The notes beneath the pieces were generated by a model, which worked only from the letters and a program-made list of their open reading frames with translations, was not told where the DNA came from and ran no database searches. Source: Rhytidiadelphus loreus (lineage: Eukaryota; Streptophyta; Bryopsida; Hypnales; Hylocomiaceae). From it: a DNA stretch of 64,000 nt. This document shows positions 46,036-57,600 of this stretch, piece after piece. The stretch's first letter is position 1. Each line of letters starts with the position of its first letter. Position numbers and translations under genes: made by a program. The stretch is from contig OX344765.1 of the NCBI GenBank assembly GCA_947034895.1, forward strand, positions 7,507,001-7,571,000, in the 5' to 3' direction.

Positions 46036-49000
46036 AACTAACATAAAAACCTAAATTTTTTTGAACAAATGAAATGATCAATTCTTGACAAATACTTGAT
46101 GAGCATGTTAGAAATTGTCCATGACTAAAAATATGATGTGATGTTGGCCCAATCCTAAATTAAACTATAAATTAAATTTTAAAATAAAATAAAAAATATT
46201 AAATAAAATGCCATAAATCTATTAATTTAGTGCAAAAATTTCAAATTTCAAAAATTGCCTCTTAAACAATAAAGCAACTAAATTTTGGTAGATTTAATCA
46301 AATCTTTGGAAGTAAATTCAATAGTGAAAATGATCTCATTTAAATATTAAGGTCTTTGCATAGATATTAAAGCCTAATTTTGCCTTGAATTGGATGACTG
46401 CAAAAAATAAATGAATATTTAGATATGAACAAAAAACTAGTTGAAGGTCTAGATTTCTTCCACCACACAATGGATTTTTCACTTTTGTTAAATGAATTAT
46501 AAACAAAGGATAAACTTATTCTTTTGTGTTTAACTTACAAACATAAAATTTGAACTTTTTAAGTTGTAAATTACATTCATACATTACATGTGTTTTGGCT
46601 CTCGAGGAGGGCTGCGAGTTCCCAACTCGAAACCCCCCTAAGAACCGCCAAAACCTGCCAAAACCCGCTTGTACTGACTTGGCTGAGAGACTACCAAGTT
46701 AGTTTTTTTGAAAAAAATAAAAAAAAAAAAAAAAAATTTGTTTCTCATTTTAAGGACTTGAGTTTTTTATTTTTTTTATTTTTTCAAAAATAAATAAATC
46801 TGACTTTGGCGTTCTTTCACTGCCGGGAGAACAGTGCCGGGAATGGCCCTGAAAGGCTGAAACGGCCCTCTGGGACCCAGAAATATCATCTAATATATCT
46901 GTATTCATGATTTTGATTATGAAATACATTTCATTTATTTATAAATATTTAAATTTCAAAAATTCATTTTAAATACAAAAGAAGTTGTTTCACTATGAGT
47001 GATTGGTTCAAATCATGACATTCATTTTATATGCAAATATTCAACACATTTCTCATTTTAAGCCTTTGAAATCTTCATGTAAATATTATAAAACCAAAAT
47101 TTGGACGTTTCTACAAATAGGTATATTAATCGCTTATAAAATTGTAATGTCATGCATGACTTACTTTTAGTCAATCATACCATAATTCAAGTTCAAAAAT
47201 AATATTTTAAATTTTATTTTATATTGATAGATTTTCTTTCAAATAGAAATATTAATACAATGTTTTTAAAATTCCAACCTTATAAATGGCAGGCCTCAAT
47301 TCTTATTCACATTTTTTTTATTATAGCTTTAGTTGAAAGAAGTTGTGTACATTACATAAAATTGTATTCTTAATTGTGGTCAAAACAATTATTCAATAAT
47401 TTCAAGGAGTCCAAATGTGAGTTTAGACCCATGCTTTTGGAAATAGAAAATATAAAGAGGCAAAATGAGTCTTTGGCTTCCAAACATCAAAATGCTCATT
47501 CAACTTAGTTTTCTAACTAGTGTGTCCTATGCCATCACCATATGCAAAATAAAAATAAGAATAATCTTAAAATTTTTAAAATCAATAAAACTTTAAAATT
47601 CAATAACTTTCACACTATAGTGTGAGAGGTTGCCTTCTTGGTACAAATAAAAAGCTTTATGAACAAAGGAGTGCAAGGGCTTTGTTTTGTGACATTTGGC
47701 CATGTGATGTGAAAGTTATGAATTTTCCGACATAACAAGATAATTTAATTCAATTTTTGAATCTTTAAAAACCTTGAAATTCCATGACTTTCACATGTTT
47801 GTCCAAATGCCACCAAGAAAAGTCTGTGCACCCATCTTCACCAAGAGCTTTCCAATAGTTTGAAGAGTGACGCCAGTTGCCTCATGGTCTTTTTAGATCT
47901 CATCATATCAAATAAACAAAACTAACTAACTAACGATATAGATTGGTCTTCTTGATGTTAGTACTTGTAGTAAATCACTTTTCTTTTTGAATTAGTCTTT
48001 TGGATGTCAAATAATTGTGATTGTGTTTGGAATTAAAATAGGATTGAATTGGATGTCCAATAGTTGTGGTTGTGCTTAGGATTAAGATTGGGACTAATGT
48101 TGAGGAGGCCTAAATGTGTCCTTTCAAGTTTACGTGCTTGTAAGAGGTATTTCTCTAGTTTCGTATGAATATTTTGAAGTTTTTTACAAGTTTTGTTGGA
48201 ACCCAAATTATTTGAAGAAATTTATTGTTTTTTTCCATCATTCTTTTATTTTAAAATTTCTTTTAATCTTCATATAAGTTTTTAGTTTCATTTTTGACAT
48301 TCATTCTAGCTTATATAATTTTATTATTTTTTATCTTTTTTTAACTTAGGATCATAGAATAAATGAAGACTAAACCAAAAATATATAGTTTTTCACAATT
48401 CACCAAATAATTTGAGTAAGGGTGACATGCAAAGTAGGTTCCTCAAGATTGCCATTCAAACTAGTTTGCACATTTTTTCCACTTTCAAGTTTCAATTGAA
48501 AAAATGAATCCCAATTTAGATCATTTTGGTTCAATACAACAAAGATATAGATTTCATACCTCTAAAAGAAGAAAAATATTATAATTCAATAAGAATTCAT
48601 GAAATTATAGACAATCAAAATTTTGTTTGTCAAATTTCCCTCAAAAAAACATATTTCTTGCCTACACAACTCCAAATCTAACAAAACTAAGGGCATTGAT
48701 ACCTTACATTAGTTTTTTTTCTTTTATTGGATTTTGGTTGATATGTTGAGATCTAAGAAACTATGAGACGTTCAACGGTGTTCTTGTTACCACTCAAAAG
48801 CTCTTCACAAGGAGGGGTGCATTGACTATGTTTCATGATGTATACATAAATGGTGTGTTTTAATGAATAAAAAATTAGCAAATCATTTGTACTCTTATTT
48901 TGACTTGTGGCAATGGCATAGGGCACACTAGTGGTATTTAAAATATTATCACAAATCCTCTTCAACCATCAATTTTGTCACTATTTTCAATCGATGTTCA

Positions 49001-49075
49001 TTTTATATCATCAATCTATCTAACAAGTCAAATTTTGTGCTCGAATTGGGACTATATGATATCAAGCTACAGAAC
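46036..49075. other. AT-rich DNA with a small GC island and an inverted repeat
   Basis: A GC-richer island at 46583-46870 (CTCGAGGAGGGCTGCGAG...) is bracketed by A- and T-runs and looks like a decayed element. At about 47680-47870 two ~55-bp arms are inverted (GACATTTGGCCATGTG against CACATGTTTGTCCAAATG); a related single arm recurs at about 60120-60220. No gene was found. Confidence 0.35.
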
Positions 49076-50235
49076 CTGTGATGGACAGCAACAGCAAGTG
49101 CACCCAATCCATGCTTACTGTAGGTTATTCCAAATGGCGCCGGACGTCCTTCCAATACTCCTTGCAGATTTTAGACCAACTCTGTGATCGATCACAGTTA
49201 CCAAAACAGGTGTAATTCAAAGTCAGTCTTGAACCATTCTTTTGGTGTAAGCGATCTAAAAAACTTGCCGACATAAAAGCGCTAAACCCGTGTTTCGTGG
49301 GGATTTTAGAGCAAAGCTTCTACTCTCCTGAATTTGCTGAGTTCCGTCTAAATCTTCCGTGTTAGACATTGATAGCTCACGTGGTCATCCACAAGCCAAA
49401 CACTCTTTCGTCTGTGAGATATATGGAAAACCACGTCTTCGTATTGCACGACCAGTACGTGAAGCAGGTGTCCAGGGGGCCCAGGTCGTAGTAGGTGGCG
49501 AGGAGCAGATTTGTGCCGTACGTCGTGTATCCGTAGTCCGTGAGATTTTCTGTGTGGATGAGCGATTGGCAACAGTGGTCGAAGCGGTCTTCCGGCCAGT
49601 GGTAGAAGTAGTCGGAGATGTTAGCCTGGTGGAAACTCGAGATGTGGAGAATGTCCTTCTGGAGAGTCTTGTTCCAAGGGCCTGAACTTGCCGACACAAT
49701 TTGGGTGTTGCGCTCGGACATGGCCATCGTTACTTGCGTCAGGAGCAGCAGGAACCGTAACTTTGAACACTGGTATGTACATACGTACGTGAGCACAGAA
49801 CAATTATATAATGTGATCATTCTAATCAGTCCCCCCCTCGAACACACATGCATCAGTTAGTTAGATAATGGTTTTAACGAATATCCAGTACAGTCAATCA
49901 ATACGAAAGTGAAGAGTGGGAAATAAGAAATGCCTGGGAATGGGTGCAACGCTTGCAAGAAGACGAACTGCCATACATTCCCAGAGTATTGTGAGCTCGT
50001 GGGACGTCGACGTCCTCCATTTTTAGACACCACAGACTTAACAATGCATGCAATGCAATCCCCCTTTAACGTAACACCAATATGAATATGAATTGCTGCC
50101 CAGTTCCTGAAACATATCAATGACAGATTTCACGCTTGGCTGCAGCTAGCTGCAGCAGAATTGGATCACAATGTTTTCCACAATCTGACCAAACTTAATC
50201 ACAAGTAGTAAGGCACATCGTTGTGTCACAGACCA
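49076..50235 (-). pseudogene. Truncated copy of the 18.5-21.0-kb membrane-protein gene
   Basis: Same orientation as the intact gene. 49076-49422 matches 19205-19553 (start of the last exon and its intron). 49430-49800 matches 19988-20345 (most of exon 3). 49800-50235 matches 20345-20890 (intron and exon 2) with a ~50-bp deletion. Missing are exon 1, the last third of exon 3 with its donor, and most of the last exon. The reading frame of the retained exon 3 piece is otherwise intact and very similar, including the WPEDRFDHCCQSLIHTENL block, so the duplication is recent. The copy cannot encode the full protein. Confidence 0.9.
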
Positions 50236-50722
50236 CGACTCTCAGGTTCACCTAAAATTCTGAGACATAAGAAACTTTTAACATAAACAATCTTCAACGA
50301 TCATAGAAAAACTTCCAAGGCAAGAATGCATCGCAGACTAGTTTCCAACACTTCAATAGTCTCCCAACCAACTCAAAAACCAAAGTTTATAGAAGAACTT
50401 GAGAAACAGTTAGACAATAATAAACAAATACAAGCAGGAAAATAAATCCACAAAGATGAGCAAAATAATAAGACAAGGATTTCAAGCTCATTACCCAGAA
50501 TGATGCAAATGAGTGAAAAGAATTATGTTCTGATGTCAAAGACTGCTTCGGGGTTGACACTGTCCTCTGTCCTGGCCAACCGATTCAGCTAACCAACAAA
50601 ATCGAGCATAGAAATGTAAATGATCTACTCTAACCAAAATGCAAATCCTTTGTCAAGGTTGCGGGATTGTCTCAAGTAAGAGAGCTTTTAGTCTTTTAGT
50701 CTAAGGGAGCAAACAACTAACT
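50236..50722. other. 3' flank of the protease-like gene
   Basis: Likely 3' UTR and spacer. The homology to the membrane-protein locus ends at about 50235. No other feature was seen. Confidence 0.4.
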
Positions 50723-52114
50723 CTACCCTGGGATTGCCTCAAGAATATACCCCGCTTCAATGAGGACATCCACACTTGGAGCATATGCTATTGTAGAATT
50801 TGCATCATACCACCGAAAAAAGGCTACAACTTCATTCGTTTCATTCCAAATGGCACTGCCGCATGACCCAGGTTTAACATCACTCGCCCCGTTACCAAAG
50901 TATACCATGTAAACGTGCACGTAGATGACCTCTGGATGCTCGGGATCAACAGGATCAATCACATTAACTCCCCTCCATCCCAATATACCTTCACACCGTC
51001 CATTGTAAGGACTATCCATGGATAGAACCTCACCGATACCCACATTTTCAGAGTGAACAAATCCCTCTAAATTAGTGCCATCCACCTCCTCGCCGTCAAA
51101 GGATACTGTGGAATACGTCATTCCATCTTCCAATTTAGTCAAGCCAATATCTGACCCAGGAAAGGTAATGCCATCTTGCACATGGCCAATCAAGGTGTCT
51201 CCACTCATACACCATGGATGATGCACCTCTTCACCTCCATGCAATTTGAAACCATGTTGAGCAACTGTAAAAAACCGCTCACCGTTGGGCCCTTTCAATG
51301 GGACTCCAGAAGTAGTGCCGGCTCCACCTATCGCCTCCAGGAGAACCCCTGGCCTGAGTGTCGGTTTGTAGGATGTGTCGTCAATGATATGGTCACTTGG
51401 TATAATGGACCTCCGTGCTGATTCTCCAAAACCTGAAAAAACTTCCCACACCACAAGGAGTCCACATATAGTGCTAGGCATATTCATGCCATCTGCATTT
51501 GAAACCACCTCTGCATACCACCTTACCCCACACCAACCAAATAACTTTAAGCCGATGCCTTTTGCCACCAAAGCTCTTGCAATCTCTTCAATAAGATTGT
51601 TGGAAGGAGACTCCCACGGCTTCAATCGCTCATCAACGCCCCTCATAATTGGTGCAGACCTCCCTCCTTTCGCATAAGTGGGTGGGTGTGGACGATCTGG
51701 TGTACCATAGTAAAGGGGCAAGCCACCTACAGTCAACGGCCAAGGCTTCACTTGTTCTCTTGGCCATGAAACCACCAAATATGGTGGTCCATAAGCCACA
51801 CCTGTGCATCCTGGAAAATAAGATGCAATTTCCGACAACTGTGCACACGTGGGATCTAAATGTCCATCAACCACTCGAAATGGGAAGTCACGTAAAAAGT
51901 GCTTTGGCAGTTCACTAGGGACACTTGTGTCAGAAACTTCCTCAAGGGCATCTAACAAGAAACGCGGAGGGTTACTTGAATACAAGTCACAGAGCTCCTT
52001 CCTAGACCGAGTTGGAGTTGCACGTAGAGAAGAGGGAGTTACAACCCTCTGAACTCTGGGAGAATCATACTCCAACATCTTGACGATTGTATCTGCAAAC
52101 ATTCCAAATTCCAT
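50723..52114 (-). CDS. Chymotrypsin-fold protease-like protein with probable Cys nucleophile
   Basis: Single 463-codon frame. The C-terminal half looks like a trypsin-like double-barrel protease. Candidate triad: His287 (FFTVAQHGF), Asp322 (PGSDIGLTKL) and the GSCGSAIW motif with Cys418 where trypsins have Ser; spacing of 35 and 96 residues is close to the usual pattern. The blocks LSMDSPYNGRCEG and YFGNGASDVKPGSCGS resemble uncharacterised fungal trypsin-like proteins as I recall them. A G-x-C-G nucleophile motif is otherwise known from 3C-type proteases. The N-terminal ~250 residues are unrecognised and Pro-rich (PLYYGTPDRPHPPTY). No signal peptide or membrane span. ATG 52114 is the first in frame; TTTGCAG just inside the frame (about 52096) could instead be an acceptor from an upstream exon, starting the protein later. 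A copia element sits about 1.8 kb upstream. Confidence 0.7.
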   Translation of the reverse strand: MEFGMFADTIVKMLEYDSPRVQRVVTPSSLRATPTRSRKELCDLYSSNPPRFLLDALEEVSDTSVPSELPKHFLRDFPFRVVDGHLDPTCAQLSEIASYFPGCTGVAYGPPYLVVSWPREQVKPWPLTVGGLPLYYGTPDRPHPPTYAKGGRSAPIMRGVDERLKPWESPSNNLIEEIARALVAKGIGLKLFGWCGVRWYAEVVSNADGMNMPSTICGLLVVWEVFSGFGESARRSIIPSDHIIDDTSYKPTLRPGVLLEAIGGAGTTSGVPLKGPNGERFFTVAQHGFKLHGGEEVHHPWCMSGDTLIGHVQDGITFPGSDIGLTKLEDGMTYSTVSFDGEEVDGTNLEGFVHSENVGIGEVLSMDSPYNGRCEGILGWRGVNVIDPVDPEHPEVIYVHVYMVYFGNGASDVKPGSCGSAIWNETNEVVAFFRWYDANSTIAYAPSVDVLIEAGYILEAIPG

Positions 52115-53461
52115 GAAATGTTAACAAAAGACACTTATTTATATATAGTGTACAAATCAATTTATGTCCCAAATGCAAAAGATAAAAGCAAAAGATAAAA
52201 GCAAAAGATAAATGGAAAAGTTAAAAGCAAAAGATAAACAGAAAAAATAAACAAAATCCAAGACACACTCTTAACTCCTAAAAACAAACATCACAGTGAC
52301 ATGCAATGCAACACTCACAAAAACCAAAGAACAATACAGGCTAGAGAACAACACGGGCCAAAGAACAACATGGTAGAGTCTACAAACCCTAAATGTGTGT
52401 AATTTCCATAATAAGATTGCATTGTAACTTTATCACATGTATTTAAACTCAACGGTTGCATTGACCAATTACAGTAGAGTTCTGTGATGTTTGTTACCGA
52501 TAAAAGTCTATTAGCGAAACACATATCCAATTTTGTTTTAAAGGACCATGACCCTAAACCTTCAACCATCATTTTGTATTCTCCATTTCTTCTCTAAAAT
52601 TGAGTTAATTTTGTTGGTTGTATGTTTTGGAGATTAAATGACATGTCTAACGTATACCACAAAAAAATTGGAAATGAAAGAGAGATAAAAATGTCAAATT
52701 ACCGTAAATTTTCAAAATGAAAAAATGAAGTTTGAGACGGAGAACGCCCTGTTACGTCATCCACCAACTAGAATACAGGAAAACCACAAAACACGCATAA
52801 ATGAACCTTGCATAAAAGTAGTACCTTCTCTTTCAAATAAAAATGAAATAGAAAATCCTTGCCAACTGTCAAGATTGAGAAGATTACTTGCACATGCGCG
52901 GGGTTACTTAAAATCTCAATATTGATCACACTTTCGTCAGCTGAAGTTCAATAGAAAAATAAATCTTGATTCGCAACTACTCAGTTGCTGTGAACAGATC
53001 CCAGTAGTTCTCACCCTCTAGATCACTTCATTAACGATCCGCAAGATCTACAGAACTATCCATAAAATGAATTTACAATCTAGAGGAAGGAGAACTGCAA
53101 TCATCGTAATAAAGGTTTCAGGAATTGGTTTCACCTGAAGAAAGCTATCAAGACATGTGAGGTGAGGGTATGTCTCTCAATGAGTTCTTTGACAACTTCT
53201 GAACAACGACAAAAAATTGAAACAAGTCAGCGTAAACGATGATTGATAGATGACAAACTAGGCTAGACCAATCATTCTTTATGGTACTAAATATCGCCAT
53301 GTTTTTACAAGTTTTGGGTTTGGCTACAAGCCTGAGGAAATTCAAGGAAGAAAATGCAATTATTTAGCCATATTTCAACAAACATATGTTGCAAATCGCC
53401 AGAAATTGAATTGGAGCTACCCAAATAACAAACTACTAAGCAAACTTCGCCAAATCTACTA
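52115..53461. other. Upstream region of the protease-like gene
   Basis: AT-rich. A 12-bp tandem tract (GCAAAAGATAAA units) lies at about 52180-52240. An upstream non-coding exon is possible but unproven. Confidence 0.35.
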
Positions 53462-53624
53462 CACTAACGATGCTTGAAACATTATGTTCGAATGTCTGGC
53501 CAACAATCTGACCTCCAACCCTAAAATCACAACTGTCGATCACACTAACGATGCTTGAACCATTCTATCAGAATATGTGGCCAACGATCTGGCCTCCAAC
53601 CCTAAAATCACAACTATCGATCAC
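53462..53624. repeat. 81-bp tandem duplication
   Basis: Two copies (53462-53542, 53543-53624) begin CACTAACGATGCTTGAA and include CCTCCAACCCTAAAATCACA. A few substitutions separate them. Confidence 0.85.
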
Positions 53625-53956
53625 CAAATCAAGAACCTCCCTAAAACCCCACAAAAACTAAAATCTCATTCAAGAACCAAATCTCATTCCGTGCCCCTTC
53701 ATCAACAATCGAGTTTCCGCCCTCACCAGCTTGAAACCCTAACTCAAGCAAACAGAAGTCACCGACCGAGGCATTGTAAAATTTCGAGAGAGAATGCTAA
53801 CCTGAGAGGTGTGGCGGAGAAGGGACCCGGTTGGAGGCGTGGAGCTAGCGGCACGACGACGTGGTCCATTCACAGAAATGACGCCAGAGAGAGAATGACC
53901 GAGCTTGTTGCCATCGCTGCAACTACGGAGCTCAATGCCTCCGACCCTCCGTAAAA
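53625..53956. other. Spacer left of the copia element
   Basis: GC-balanced, with overlapping open frames on both strands (53577-53954 plus, 53739-54029 minus). It may include the 5' leader of the minus-strand protease-like gene. No protein family is recognisable. Confidence 0.3.
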
Positions 53957-53961
53957 CTAAG

Positions 53962-54521
53962 TGTAGGATGAAGGCTCCAGCACTGGATGACACACGTCGT
54001 AGTACTAGACTCGAACTGCAACTTATCATGATGACTAGCGCACATGTTGTAGTACTAGGCTAGAACTCTTGACTTATCATGATGACTAGCGCACATGTTG
54101 TAGTACTAGGCTAGAACTCTTGACTTATCATGATGACTAGCGTTTCGAAACTGGGAAGGTGAACCATCGGGGGTTTTCTTGATCCATCGGGAGTTTTCTT
54201 GATCTGGGTTCCCGCGTAGCACTGTGAGGTGTAAAAAGCCCCAGCATGACTGCTCCTGCCCTCTCTCTCTCCTGTGCGTATGCATGTACTGCGCTCAGGT
54301 TTAGCTAGTGTGTGTTTTTAGATTTTTGTAGCGATGGTGTACTCTGGACACGGCTTGGTACAGAGGGTGTGTGTATCAGATATATTATGCATTAATATAT
54401 ATGACTTGCTACTAGCTATATATCTGTGAGTATCTGTCGCTTGCATATGGAATTGTGAGTATCGTAAGTATTGTGTCTGTGTCAGTCTGGATATGAGCAT
54501 ATCGATACAGTAGTTTCAACA
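53962..54521 (+). repeat. 5' LTR (560 bp)
   Basis: Starts TGTAGGATGAAGG and ends GTTTCAACA. Contains two tandem 51-bp units (CACATGTTGTAGTACTAGGC..., about 54030-54131), against one in the 3' LTR, and a shorter related piece before them. A GTGAGGTGTAAAAAGCC stretch near 54225 may include the promoter region. Confidence 0.95.
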
Positions 54522-54536
54522 GGTTATGGGCCCACA
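54522..54536 (+). other. Primer-binding site, half-tRNA type
   Basis: Immediately after the 5' LTR, GGTTATGGGCCCA is complementary to the anticodon stem-loop of initiator tRNA-Met (CTGGGCCCATAACC) rather than to the tRNA 3' end. The same internal priming site is known for Drosophila copia and yeast Ty5. Confidence 0.8.
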
Positions 54537-54611
54537 GCCTTTCATAAACTGAACTGCGCTGTAAAAAGCTCTTTGTCAAACAAACAGTTAGCTAGAAATC
54601 CTTTGTTTAGC

Positions 54612-57600
54612 ATGGCTGACAGTAGCCGTGACCTTGGAGGCATCTCCAGATTTAAGGGATCCAATTTCCATATATGGAAGTTCCAGATGCGAGCCGTATT
54701 GCTAGGCAGGGAACTCATGGACGTCGTTGACGGATCCGAGGAGAAACCAGCCGATACAGCAGAGGCTGATGTCAAAGCTATTTGGCGTAGGAAAGATAAC
54801 CAAGCTGTTAGCATTCTTTGTCAAGCCATTGATGAAAGTGTGCTAAAACATGTTACGAGCTGCCTTACGTCCAAACAAATTTGGGACAAGCTCAAACTAT
54901 TTCATGAGCGAAATGCGTCAGAAAACATCCATAGCTTACAACAAGAATTTTATAAATGTTCAATGAGTCAAGGAGACAGCATTGCAGATTTTGTTGGAAA
55001 ACTAGATGTGATTGTCCAGCAGTTAGCAGATAGAGGTGATGCTACGTTTAACGAGCAAGCTGTTATCTCTAAAATCCTCTGTAACTTATCAGGAGAATTT
55101 GATAGCTTAATTCCTGCATGGCGCATGCAACCAGATGCATCTAAAACGCTAGCTAACCTTACTCTCCAACTACTCCAGACAGAAAGTATGCTTAAGGCTA
55201 GGGTTGATGAAACAATCTCGACAGCTGCCTACATAGCTTCAACCAACAGTAAGACCTCGGAGTATACACCGGAGCAACGAGTAGCTAGGCGAAAAGAGAT
55301 CAATGATCGAAAGAAGACTAGTCGATGCTGGAAGTGTGGCATCACAGGGCATTGGGGTCGTGAATGCATAGCTAGTGAGGAAGACCAGAAGAAACACCAA
55401 GAGTCGCAAATCCAAGGGCAGATCAACAAAGACAATTCAAAGAAGCGGTACACCAGTCACAAAGCCTTTATGGCAACGTTAGATGAAGTTTCCGCAGCAT
55501 CGCCTTACTGGTATGTCGACAGTGGCTGTACAGAGCACATGACTGACAATAAGTCCTTCTTCTCCACTTACCAAGATGTGTCGATGGAGCACCGACCCGT
55601 ACAAGGAATTGGCGGAGCGATGCTCACAGTTGCTGGCATAGGAGACATCGTCATCAAGATCCAACACGATGGAGATTACACCCTCGGGATTTTAAAGGGG
55701 GTAATTCATGTTCCATCCCTTGGCCGAAATTTGTTTTCCTCCTATGTTGCTGCTCAAAAGAAAATCTATACTTTGCATACCGACACAGGGTGCCAGATGC
55801 TCGAAGCAGAAAAAGTTGTTATGACTGGCGTCATTTACAATCGCATGTATAGACTAAACATAGAAGTTGTTTACCCTAAAGTTGAAACCACAGCGCTTAC
55901 AGCCACCTCTACAGTTTCTTTTGGCATACCTACCTCTGTCGAAAGCAAGCAGACCCTTGACATCTGGCACAGGAGATTCGCACATCTCAACCACGCCATG
56001 ATCCAGACAATGGAATCCCAGGGGATTGTTGATGGCCTTATCCTCAACAATCGGAGTAAATCTTTTTGCCTTGGATGCGCATACGGCAAACAAACCAGGG
56101 CCCCGTTTCCCACTGATGAGCATCGAGAACGATCCAAGACTCCAGGTGATCTCATTCATTCAAATCTTTGTGGGCCTATGAGCACATCTTCAGTGGGAGG
56201 AGCGTTGTATTTCGTTTTATTTAAGGATGATTGTTCTGGCTTTCGAGTTATTGAGTGTCTTAAGACAAAGCCAGAGACACTTGCTGCGTTTCAAAGATTT
56301 GTGGCACAACTCAAACGAGACACAGGCAACCTTGTTAAGGTGGTTCGGAGTGATCGAGGCACCGAATATACCAACAAGGCTTTTACGAAATATTTGGAGG
56401 AGCAAGGAATCAAACAGGAGCTAACCACACCATATACGCCTCAACAAAATGGAGCCTCTGAACGGGACAATCGAACGATTATGGATGCAGTACGTAGTAT
56501 GATTCACTCATCTAATGTACACATTCACTTCTGGGCAGAAGCAGCACATACAACAGTATACACACTTAACCGCACTGCAACCAGGACCGTAGCAGGTCGC
56601 ACACCTTTTGAACTCTGGTACAACGAAAAGCCATCAGTCTCTCATTTGAGAATCTTTGGAACTACTGCCTACGTCTATGTGCCTAAAGAACTTCGAAAGA
56701 AACTTTCACCCAAAAGCAGGAAAGGGATTTTCATGGGTTACTCGGCTACTAGCAAAGCCTATCGAATTTGGAACGATGATCTTCAACGGATTGATGAAAG
56801 TAGGGATGTTTTATTTGATGAAAATACCACGGGCAGTGGTATTTGTGATAGTCAAATTCACCAGTGGCTTGGAATAGTAGGTGACACTGTGCCACTTGCA
56901 CCGGCGATCAGGGACGTGCCCCGCCTCATCCATGCACCGGTCCATCAACAATTAGCTGCCGCACTCCATGTGCAACCACCACCAATAGTCCTCGACATTA
57001 TCACCTCCAGTCCACCAGACGTCGAATCTGGAGATATGCTTCATGATGTCGATCCTACCCCCAACTCTGGCAGTTCCGATGGTATAGCCACGTCCAGCGA
57101 TCAAATTGTAGACGAACTGGGCGCTTTTGATATAGCTGGACCTGTCGACACGCCAATAGATCCACCTGTCCAACCGCCTACACTACCCGTTGAACCAATA
57201 GAAGATGCTGCACAGTTTATCGAAGTTGATCCCCTTGCTCGTCCAGTACGAGCACGGAATCCACCCTCACGACTTGGCGAGTGGATCTACCCGACTAATC
57301 GAAATTCTTATGCCTGTATTGCTGATACAATGATCCCCGATGAACCCCAGACCTATGCAGAGGCAATGGCTTCACCAGAGAAGGAACATTGGCTGGCAGC
57401 TATGCGTGATGAGTATGAATCTCTTGTCCAGAACGATACTTGGACCCTTGAGGAGATCCCTAAGGAATGCAATCTCATTAAATGCAGATGGATATACAAA
57501 CTGAAACTGGCCTCAGATGGCTCTGTTAGTCGATATAAAGCACGCTTAGTTGCGAAGGGCTTCACCCAAAAGCATGGTGTGGATTACCAGGAAACATTCA

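Noticed and set aside
46680..46800. A-run and T-run pair as a retroposon poly(A) tail
   Set aside because: The runs flank a small GC island on both sides but no LINE or SINE body or target duplication could be found.
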